Source of the DNA: Balanoglossus misakiensis
Lineage: Eukaryota; Hemichordata
Direction: 5' to 3'
Assembly (NCBI GenBank): GCA_040954595.2
Contig: CM082584.2
Coordinates: 8,990,001-9,054,000 of the forward strand
DNA length: 64,000 nt
Part shown: piece after piece, positions 31,401 through 43,400 of the stretch
How the letters are laid out: each line of letters starts with the position of its first letter
Numbering within the stretch: the first letter of the stretch is position 1
Made by a program: the position numbers and the translations under genes
Notes under the pieces: model-generated
Databases searched by the model: none
What the model was told of the DNA's origin: nothing
What the model saw: the letters and a program-made list of their open reading frames with translations, nothing else

Positions 31401-34400
31401 AGTTCAATGTGTGGGCTGTACATACCTGTGCTCATCAGACAGCCCATTCTGCTTTTCATTCACTCGAATACATAAAGAACATTATGTACATGCTTAAACA
31501 AATGCACTCTATTATATTAACATTGATGTTGATTTTATCTTTGCAGGTTTCTGTTCTTTCTCTCTTTTGTGTTACCCATGTTCATGGTCATCTCCTGGGT
31601 CTTCTCCGTTGCCATGACTATCAAGTGCATCGTCTACGAGAAAGAACGCCGACTGAAAGAAGTCATGAAAGTGATGGGGCTGGGAAATGGTGTGCATTGG
31701 GTTGCCTGGTTTATCAACAGTTTCGTTATGATGTTTATCAGCTCAGTTTTGCTGATTCTACTTATCCAGGTAAGCAGTGGTTAAATCGAGTTACTAATAG
31801 TTAATGCTAGTTAGTAATTTGTGAATGGTAGTCCTGGTTTTCCATAGCCAAGATAGCATAAGTCAAATCTAGTTTATTGTGATGGTTATCCTTGTTAACT
31901 TATTATGACTTTGCCAATAAAGGACTGTCATGTTTCTGAAAATCTGTATCTGAGGTTCATTCTACCTAAACTTCTGTTTAGTAAATTTGCCAAAACTATT
32001 TTCCCTTTTTTTCTACAGTATGGTGGTTTGCTGGTGTACAGTGACCTGTCACTTATACTTTTCTTCATGATGACGTTTTGCATATCTACCATGATGCTCT
32101 GCTTCTTGATCAGCACCTTCTTCTCCCGTGCCAACCTGGCAGCTGCCTGTGGTGGCATCATCTTCTTGGCGACCTATGTACCGTACGTCTTGGTCAGTGC
32201 CTGGGATGAAGAGATGAATGTGTCACAGAAGATGTTGGTGGTATGTATTTATCTTTTTCGGCAGCACCACCAGTTCCCTGTACTAGAGGTCCAACTTCAC
32301 CATAGGAAACAATGGGTTCGGAACAAACCATAATCTGTATTTGACAAGTTTGACCAAAACAACTCATTTCTGTCTCTAATTTTGCACACAGTCTCTGATC
32401 AACACAGTTGCCTTTGGATACGGCTGCACCCACTTTGCCATCTATGAGATTCAGGGCGTCGGCTTGCAGTGGAACAACCTGGCAACCAGCCCCCTCGGCG
32501 AGAACAGCATGTCCTTCCAGATGGCGCTGGTCATGATGTGGTTGGACGCTGCCCTCTATGGTCTTCTCACCTGGTATATCGAAGCTGTGTTCCCAGGTAT
32601 GTGTGTACTGACTTTTAGTGCAAGTAACGTGTCATGGTTAGTGTATACTTAGTTTAAATATGGCAAAAATCGGCCATCTTGAAATTGTGTCGACCATGTG
32701 AAATTTTCATCACTTACCTAGGTAGCAAAAACCTATTTAATTAGGGAAAACTCTAGTCTGAGATGACTCTTTCTTATGTGTTATAGGCCAGTACGGTATG
32801 CCGAAACCCTGGTACTTTCCAGTGACGAAGTCCTATTGGTGTGAGAACTCTCAAAGCAAGGCAAACATGAATGCTGACAATCCTACATACGAAATGGGGA
32901 ATGTGGAAAGAGCTGAAGAGATACATGAAGGTGAGAGTCAGGCGTGTTTGATTTATTGATTGATTGTTTGATTGATTGATTGGTTGATTGGTTGATTGAT
33001 TGATCCAAAAATGTGATGAACTTTCAGAGGCTGAAAAAATCAATTTGGAGGCTGAGCCAAGTCACCTGCCTCTGGGTGTTAGCATCCACAAACTGGTAAA
33101 AATATACAAGAGTGGTAAGAAGTTGGCTGTGGATGGACTGTCACTCAATTTCTACGAGGACCAGATTACATCATTCCTTGGACACAATGGAGCCGGAAAA
33201 ACTACAACCATGTAAGTCTTCTGATTGATGCAGATCATTGATCCTCTTCTGGTTGAATACAAATTTGGTTGAGGAATTTTGACGAGAGGAATAGAATGAA
33301 AGCTATGGAAAGAAACTTTGAAATATTAGTGCAATAGCTATTCTCTGACCACTTTTTTTCCAGGTCCATCCTGACTGGATTATTCCCACCAACATCCGGC
33401 ACTGCCTATGTCTACGGAAAAGATATCCTGACAGATATCAACGTGGTTAGGAAGAGTATGGGAATGTGTCCACAACACAATGTACTTTTTGACCAGTGAG
33501 TGTGTAAATCTTGAGTTCTCCACATTTTATTGTATCATGTCTTTCATCATATCATATCATATCGTAATACCTGAGAAAATTACTAACTTTGTCTATTTTC
33601 TCGCTGACCATAGTTTGACCGTAGAGGAACACATGTGGTTCTATGCCCGACTGAAAGGAATGAAAAGCAAAGACCTGAAACATGAGCTGGAACAGATGAT
33701 TAAAGATGTGGGTCTGCCTCACAAGAGACATGAAAAAACCAAGAATCTGTCAGGTATTGTACATTCTGTTGAAAAGTGAAGTTATTGGATATTTCTGCTT
33801 CCAAGACGATACAAGATGAAAAACTTGTGTTAGGTTAGACAGTGATAGTCACATATGCACAACAAAATCTGCTATCACTGTTAAAAAAGTTAACTCCACT
33901 GCACTATCAGATGATCAGGAAGCAAATACAACATAGCTATTAATTTTCTGTATGCTAGGTGGTATGAAGCGGAAACTGTCGGTTGCCATAGCGTTTGTTG
34001 GTGGGAGTCGTGTTGTCATTCTGGATGAACCCACAGCTGGTGTTGATCCTCATGCTAGAAGGAGCATCTGGGATTTGCTGAGCAAGTACAGGAAAGGTCA
34101 GTGAATGAAGATGACATTTCACTCAGATAAGTTGCATGATGGCTACAGTGTGTGTGTGGTTAGTAACAAACCAGGCTTTGACTCAATTTTGGCCTTGTTG
34201 ACTTCCATGGCAATTGGCCAGGCATTATTATACAAATGAGTAATTTATCGATTTGCATAGTGTTCAGAGTAACCGATAGACTTGAACTGCCTCCTTACAG
34301 GTCGCACGATCCTCCTGACGACCCATCACATGGATGAAGCTGATATCCTTGGCGACCGCATCGCCATCATCTCCCAGGGCAAACTGAAGTGCTGTGGCTC

Positions 34401-37400
34401 ATCGCTGTTCCTGAAAAGTCAGTTCGGCAATGGCTACTACCTCGTTCTGGTGAAGAAGTCAGACCGAAATGGCTGGAAAGGAAGTGATGCAATGATTGGC
34501 GACGGTCATGAGGATGAAAGTCAAGCAAAGCCAAAGGTGACATGATATTCAGAAGATAATGACTTTGGGGATGATAGTGTTATTTCGTCATTGTCATAGT
34601 CTCTTTACAGCTTATAGTCCTGTTGTTGAAGAAACTCTCAGAAGATACTTGCATGTTTTCTCCCCAAGTTCTGATCTTAGGAATGCATCATTAAAATTCG
34701 CCACCTCCCTCCAACAACTCTGTTTTGACGTATTACAGGATGGTGTTGATGATGAAGGCATTGGATCAGAAACCAACTCTGCCAGGCCATCTATGTCCAG
34801 TCTGTCAAAGACTAGCTCCACAGGTAACTGGCCATTACACCGTACAGCTGTTTTTTGTGTGTGTGCCTTTAATGTGCCTGTATGGCCAAATGGTGGAAGT
34901 TGTTAAATCTTGGCACCCGGAGAAAATTGGTGTTCCCTCATTAGAGGTCTAACCTTACCATAGAAAACAACAGGTTCGGACCAAACCATGGTGGTGAAAG
35001 GGTTAACCTGTAAATACTTCATCTTGTGTAAGTTCAGTTCAGTTCAGGGATAAGATATTCACATGTGAATTTATTCCCGTGTTTCAGTGAGTTATTTTGA
35101 CGAAGACCTGGTGACAACCTTTATCCAGAGTCAGGTGCCTGGCGCCACGTTAGCAGAGAGCACGGGCACAGAGTTGACGTATCTGCTTCCAACGCAGGCC
35201 ACCAAGAGTGGGGCCTTCGAGAGACTCTTCACAGAGCTGGACCAGAACATGCAGAAATTGAGCATCTCTAGTTACGGTATCTCAGACACAACCCTAGAAG
35301 AGATTTTTTTGAAAGTCGCCGATGACAACAATGAACCAGACAGCAAAAAGGAGGAAGGGATTTCGGATTCCGGGCAGTTTCCCAGACCCTTCATGGGACT
35401 GAGAAGTCTCCGAAGGAAATGGGTCGAGAAAAGACAGCAAAAATACACCGACAAGAAGATGCTGCTGAGTGACACAGATGGTAAGTGATGTTAATATGCA
35501 AATACAGTGGTATTTGCTTAAAAACAAAGCTACCATTACTCATTAACTTAATCATTTCAGAATTTCAGGTCATGTGATTCATTGTCATGGAAAACAAATC
35601 ATTTCAATCTACTTACAAACTTACAGTTAACATAACATTTCAATAATATTCATGCCATGTAGAAGATTTTACAGATGTCAAATGCGTGCATGGCTGTTGC
35701 ACATCCTAAAAGCAGCATCTCAGTTATGTTTTGCTCTGATTTCTAATAGTTTCAAAATCCACAGATTCCAAGCTGCATGCAACTACCATACATACTGCTT
35801 GCATGCCATGCAAAAATTCCTGGTTGTTGAGTTCAGAACTGGCTTCAGTTAACTCATGCATGGCTGAAAATGCATGCTTCCCAGTTCAGAACATGATTTA
35901 GTTTCTGTCACTGCAGCATACCTGTCTGCAGCTGCTCAAGATGAGTCGTCACGGCAACCATCCACAGCATCATCAGCTTCACTGGCATCATCAACATCAC
36001 CCCTAGCAGCATCACCAAGTGATTCAGAGCATTGCCAGCTGCCTGAACTAAAAATTGTTGATAATTCACTGAAGGCCAAGTTTAAAAGGGGTATATAAAC
36101 ACTTTCCATTTGTTCTGTACAATCTTTGTTGTTACCAGTTTTAAAAAATACTGACATTTGATTGATGATATTGTGTTTTACATGCTATTGCTAGGGATTC
36201 ATTTACAACCCATATCGTTTTCATTTAATAAAGTGCCATGCAGTAGGTTTAATATTTTATATTTTGTTTGTAAATAACTTTTTCATTCTACTCACTGCAC
36301 CGGTTGAAATGATGGCCGGTATTTCACTTGTCATGTGACCTGTACCTGTTGTATATACATATTGAGACAAGTGAATTATTAAGTTCGTACTTGATGCAAT
36401 ACTTGTGTTGTTTGTAAAAGTGTACTTGTTTATTGTGGTGATCACAAGTCGAAGTAGTAACCGTAAGTTCACAGTGTGGAAACATCACCTCAGTGTTCAC
36501 ATGCACGCATTTCAAATGTCTACAAAAAAACTATGTTGTGTTTTCGTTACGTAGCCATGGCCACGGTGGCAAGTCCATTCCCATCCACATCCCAGTCACC
36601 CAATGTCGAAGCGGTCAAATACCAGAAGAAAGAATCAGCACCAATGGCCAGCGAGGGTGGTGTTCAGATAGCGTCGTCGTCACCGGGCAATTCAGCGGCG
36701 GATACACAGGGTATATTTACGCTATTCAGCCTCTGAGATGATGGCAGTTTTGAAATCATGTGCACAAGACAGCTCTTACTACAAACATTGTGTATTCGCT
36801 ACAAACATTATATGTCTATTGTGTTTTATCATCTGTGTCTCATTATGTTATGACAAAACTTTAACTTTAGCCCCATCATCACTGTGGGATAAATATGAAC
36901 AGATACGTACAGAATTTTAAAACTATAACTTTGATTCCATGTTCTTTATGTGGAACAGCAGGACTAACCTGCTGCATAGTCATCACTTTCATTGCTGTAA
37001 AGTTAAACAAGAATGCCGGCAATAGCTAACCCTTTGTCCCCCATGTTGGTAAGAATGGAATGTCCCAACTGCATCATTCAATTTTGTAATCCAACAGATG
37101 GGGAAAGTATTATGTATATTCCCACTCTGAAATGAATGGAATAATCCAGCTAATGCAATTGGTATGCTCATTCAAGTAACTACGGGAGGGGGCATCCACC
37201 CCTCCTAACTTTTTTCACCCTCTTTGCCTTTCCAGCTTCTCGTTTTAACCCTTTCACCCCCCACTCTCCTCTAGAGAGACCCAGAAATGGAGTCGGACCA
37301 ACTCACAGTCGTGAAAGGTCTAAACAGTAGTGTTGCTTATAATGTCATCAATGTTTTCTGCAGATAATTTAATCTTTGCTATTAATGCACTTGTCATGCC

Positions 37401-40400
37401 TGCTATTTTTGCATAGTTGCCAACCCCTTTCATCCCCATGTCTTTGCATATTGGTCCAACCACTGAATTGGACTGAACCATTGTGGTGTAAAGTTTCAGA
37501 AAAACTGTGATCACCAATATGTCTTTAAGTTTGCGGATATATATTTTCTTCATAGCCATCTAGATATAAGCTTGCGTACAGTATGAACTTAAATACTAAT
37601 TTTCAGGATTTTTTTGTGTCTGTCTCTCTGTTGGTAGATCCGGACAATTACGCAGAATCCGACACAGATTTGGGATACGAGGGCGACCTCACGAGTGACC
37701 TCAGTGGCATCAGTAGAGTCAGGATAACCGGATCAAAGCGGGTTCTGAGACAGTTCCAGGCGTTGATCATAAAGAGATTTCATAATTCCAGGAGAAATGT
37801 CAAGGCCTTCATAGCTCAGGTGCGATTGAAAACATGACTAAAATTTCATGATGTGTGTGTATTTTCACGAATCGTGAAATGGACTTTGCAACTCAACGTT
37901 GTTGTTTTTTTTTAATTTCAGGTCCTAGTTCCCGTACTCTTTGTGCTGTTCATGTTGTTCTGTTCGTTGTTGGTTCCTCCAATAAGGCAGCCCCCATCCC
38001 TGGAGATGATGCCATGGCTTTACCCCGACAGGCAGTTACACATGCTCTACAGTCAGGACTCCCCTTCAAGTTCACTGTCACAGAATCTGGAACAGAATTT
38101 ACACTACACTCCGGGCGTTGGCACACGGTGTATGCAACCACAACCTGTAATCGAGTAAGTGTTTGACTCCAGAAGACCAGGACATGTCTGAACTGAAATG
38201 TGTCTCAACTCTTTGAAAAGACTTACTTCCTACTTTCCCTCCAGCAAAAAGTAAAGCTCATTTCATATTTGATTTTGTTTCATATAGTGCATGTAACGTG
38301 CTTGTACCATCTGCAGTCAGCTACTGCAGGTAAATCGTGGCTGTTTAAGTAAAGTAATTTGCACATCAGGGCTAATGAAATGCATCTCTATTTCAGTAAT
38401 CTTCCCTGTTTGGAATCAGAGGCCACAGATTGGATGAAACCAGATACTACACAAATGGTTCACGATGGCAATCCTCATTTCAACGTCACCGACCATGCAC
38501 CATCACCGTCGTGCGACTGCAGCTCGGGGTCGCAGAAATGTCCAGCCGGTGCCGGTGGCCCTCCGCCGACCTACCGCGTCACACAGACCTCCGACATCAT
38601 GCACAATATGACCGGCAGGAACATCACGGACTACCTGGTGAAAACGAACAACGATTACATCGGCATGCGGTACACGGCGCTGAGTTTCTTGGAGTTGAAC
38701 GGCTTGGCCGTGGACCCGATCACTCTCGCCCGAGCGTACAACAATGTGTCTCGGGATCTGAATCTGACTCGGTTTAACATCACCGACGATATTCCAGTAA
38801 GTTCCTTTTGAAATCTGTATTTTTATCCTCTTACAAGCATTTATTTTTTCTGCTTGTGTTGAGCTCGACCATGAACTAAATGTTTGTGACACAAATCTCT
38901 TTGCAGACTTTGGACAGAATGGACGAAATACAGAAAATGTACAGCGTGGTCTTGAACATGGCAACGCTGAACAATGCTAAGGTGAGAGATGAACTGCCTC
39001 AAGTTAAAGAAACATTTAATAAAAAATCCAGTGCTGTTTTTCTGAAACCTTTCTAGCAAAACTTCTTGAAGAGGATGTGCATAAATGGGGAATTAAATTC
39101 ATAGATACAAACTATTAAGGGCATATTAATTTGAATGTAGGATGTAGTGTACTATAATAGCTAATACGGAAATTTACTTTATAAAAATTCAGATTTTTGC
39201 CATTAAACATGTCCCCCTGATTCTCAACAGGTGTGGTGGAATAACAAAGGTTATCACGCATTGCCAACAAACCTGAATTTGATGAGTAACATGTTACTAA
39301 GGGCAAACATACCTGATAATGAAGACCCTACTGAATATGGCCTCACTGTGTACAACCATCCAATGAACAGGACTAAGGAACAAATGGGATATCTCTTGTT
39401 GTAAGTACACAGTCGTACCAATTTCGGAATTTCCGCTGAATTTTTTCGGAATTTCATTTTAATTTTAGATTCATGATTTGTCTTTCAAGTTCATTATAAC
39501 CCCTAAAACAAAAATTTTCAAATCAGTGTTTCCCTTTTCTTCGTAAACTGCTCACTTTTAATTAATCAGTGATTTTGTCCATCTTCTTACCATCAGTCTT
39601 TACTCGTCGGTGGATCTGAGCATAGCCACCTTCACCGTGTTTGCCCTTGCATTCGTACCGTCCAGTTTTGTGGTGTATCTGATTCAAGATCGCTCGAGCA
39701 ACGCCAAACATCTGCAGTTAGTCAGCGGTCTCCACTCTACCATCTATTGGATCACGCATTACTTCTGGGATCTGGTGAGACATTGTTTCATTATTACAGC
39801 AAGATTATAAAGCAGTATGCATTGGTTTGAATCATATAGTATACCCTTTAACCCTCTCACCCCCAGTTCCCTCTAAAGGTCTAACCTTACCAAAGAAAAC
39901 AATGTGTTTGGACTGAACCATGGTGGTGAAAGGGTTAAATACTTAAGACAAATGTACAGTTTCATGTTCTGATCCGAACCTTAATCCTCAATTCCATTTT
40001 TTTTCTCCTCCACAGTGTAACTACTGCATCACAGCGTTTCTTATCATTTTCATCTTCGTCGCCTTTCAAAAAGAAGCGTATGTATCGGCTAATAATCTCC
40101 CCTGCCTGATAGCCCTGCTTTTGCTCTATGGGTAAGTCAGTCTGAATCAGTCAGACAACTATACATTATATACACATACTCAACTCACAGATCATTCCAG
40201 ACTGTATCCAGGCTTGTGCCATATCATAAAACCCTCTATGCTGTGTCTTGTTTCAGCTGGGCCATAACACCCCTGATGTACCCAGCCAGCTATGCATTCA
40301 CCATTCCCAGTACAGCGTATGTGTTCTTGGCCTGTGCTAATGTCATCGTCGGCATGGTAACTGTCACGGCAACATTCATTTTGGACTACATGGACGATGA

Positions 40401-43400
40401 AGAGGTGAGATTTGTGTTAAAAATGGTCCCGCTCATAAAATGGAATCCTGAATATCAACCTCAGGTTTTAAAAGTAAAGGGAAAGTGGCTTCAACTCATT
40501 TCTTGTTTTTCAGGATCTTATTCGAATCAATGGAATACTGAAGAAAGTATTCTTAATTTTCCCGCACTATTGTCTGGGTCGTGGAATGTTAGACATGGCT
40601 ACCAACCAACTCTATGCTGATGCATTTTCAAAATTTGGTAAGTAGTCTAAGTTCACCTAGTTTTATGGTCTAAAGCAGAGAATTTTTTTCTCCAAGTTTT
40701 GTGTGGTGTTACAGGTTTTGTAGTATATTTACTAATTGTGTTTTGTTACTCACAGGTGAAGACATCTTTGAGAGTCCATTTGCTTGGGACATCTGCGGCA
40801 GGAATCTATTTTTCCTGGGAATCGAAGGTTTTGTGTTCTTTGCTGTAGTCCTCTTCATACAGAGTTCAGCGTTTATAAATATCAGGTATGTGACAGTACC
40901 AGATTTGGTTACATGGATGACTACAATCATATGCTTGTTCATAGAATTTTTGATGATTTTTTTCACTATATCCAGTGTATTGCAGAATGTAGTTAGGATT
41001 ATTCATAATACCATAGCTATGCATATGCATGAGGGCTTCATATTTGATGTGTTAGATGAGCTGCCAGTCTGATGTGTTCCAAAGGAAACCCATTGTGTTA
41101 TTTGCTCTCATATTCTGCACAGTGTATCTCACTGATCGCAACATCTTGAATGACTTGTGTTATGATCGAATTCTCGTTTTATCGTCTGCAGATGTGGTAA
41201 AAATAACGTGAAGAGTAAAGATTTGGACGAGGATGAAGATGTGTACGAGGAAAGACAGAGAGTCATGACTGGCAACGCGAATACTGATCTTCTCAGACTG
41301 GAAAACCTGTCAAAAGTAAGTAGTGTTGTCATTCGTCAATCTCTCATGTCAGTGTGTGTGAGAGAAAGATCCTAAAAATAATGTCTTTATGTATTTGTTT
41401 ATAAGTACTGTCTCTTGTTGCTGAAAACACATGTCCAGCTCTATATCTTGCCAATTTTGATAGATCTGAAGATACAAACCAACTGAGATCTAAATGGCTG
41501 AATGTCATTCCTTGTTTTGCAGGTGTTCAGGACACACACAGGGAAGAAAAATCTGGCTGTTGATAATCTTTGTGTCGGAATACCAGCAGGGCAGGTAGGA
41601 ACATTAACTGATATCAGCTTCAGAGCATTTCTAATAAACAGTTCACATCAAACTCTTAAGTTTACTTGAAATGTCCAATACAGTGTATGCTATTCATCTC
41701 AAAGTAATCTAATGGATTTATTAATTTCTGATCCCCCAAACCCAGTGCTTTGGTCTTCTCGGTGTCAATGGTGCCGGCAAAACAACAACATTCAAGATGT
41801 TGACAGGCGACATCCGTCCCACGTCCGGCACAGCGTATCTCAGCGATCACAGCATCTTGAGCGACATGCAAAACGTGCATCAGAACATGGGCTACTGTCC
41901 GCAGTTCGATGCGCTGGACAATCTCATCACAGGCAGAGAGCATCTGGAATACTATGCAAGATTGCGGGGAATACAAGAAAAAGATATTAAGACTGTAAGT
42001 GTTTGATCATGTAGGGGAATTATTTTTAGATAACAAAAAAAATGAGTTTCCTTTAATTACAAAAACTGGATTATGACACTGATGTACTGTACAAAAGACT
42101 AGGCTAGGTTTTCAGGAAGATGAAAGGGAATAATGACAGAAGTTCTATATAAATGTGAAATGTACCTTTCACTTGCTTATGTCAAACAATTCTATATTTT
42201 GCCAGGTGGCTGAGCTTGGCATCCGTAAACTCGGACTTGTGCGGTATGCAGACAAAAGAGCTGGGGACTACAGTGGAGGAAATAAGCGTAAACTATCAAC
42301 TGCTATATCTTTGATCGGAAGCCCACCTGTGGTGTTCTTGGTAAGCTGATCTCTGAGAGTTTAAATTAAGTCAATTTATTAAAGTACTGTCTCTTATAAC
42401 AATAATTCTTCATCATGTTGTCTTTTATGCTTTGACCACCAGGATGAACCCACCACCGGAATGGATCCGAAGGCCAAGAGATTCCTGTGGAAGTGTATCA
42501 CTGATATCTTGAAAGAGGGAAGATCTGTTGTGCTGACATCACACAGGTGAGTGGTAACTATAGCAATTGTAACCATAACAACAACGTCTGCAAGTGGTAG
42601 TTATAGCAACGATTTTTGTCTGTTACTGTAAAAGCAGTTCATAGTGATGACATTTTTGAATCAAAATACTCCTGAAATGTTCGGAATAATTTGGAGCACA
42701 GATTCACTCTAGAATGATCACATGAAACCTGTGAGCTCAGTGTGTGCGACTACTGCCTGTTTTGGTCTGCTATCGATTGTTTAATGTTCGTCCAATTTAT
42801 TTCTGTCAACAGTATGGAAGAATGTGAAGCTCTGTGTAGTCGTTTGGCGATCATGGTCAATGGCCGATTCCAATGTCTGGGAAGTACACAACATCTGAAG
42901 AACAAGTAAGAAAAATATTTTAACACTCTGAATGATTCAGTAGTTATACTGTCATGGTCTGGACATACTAAGTACATAAAAGTATGATATTTGTTTATAG
43001 ATAGTAAGATACTGTCAATACACTACAGCTGGCGTAATTGAAATTGTTTGTACTAGTAGCAGTGTTGACAGCAGTAATAATACAAAATGTTGGAAACTGC
43101 ATTTTCATTTTTTCAGAGTACGTAGCATACCTCTCTAATCAATGGTACATGATTTTTAATGCACAGGTTTGGCGATGGCTACATGCTGGTTCTAAGAATA
43201 GGAAGAAATCCTGAATCGGACACCGTTGATCTGCAGCCAGTCATCGAGTTTGTCAGTAGAACATTCCCAAGTGCCATATTGAAAGAGAAACATCACAACA
43301 TGTTGGAGTATCAGCTGCCATCCACACAGACGTCCTTAGCTCATTTATTTGGTGCAATGGAGGCCAACACGGCCAAGCTACTTATTGAAGATTACTCCGT

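Noticed and set aside
38430-38964. Long open frames on both strands over ABCA exon 33
   Set aside because: Shadows of the conserved second extracellular domain exon at 38397-38796.
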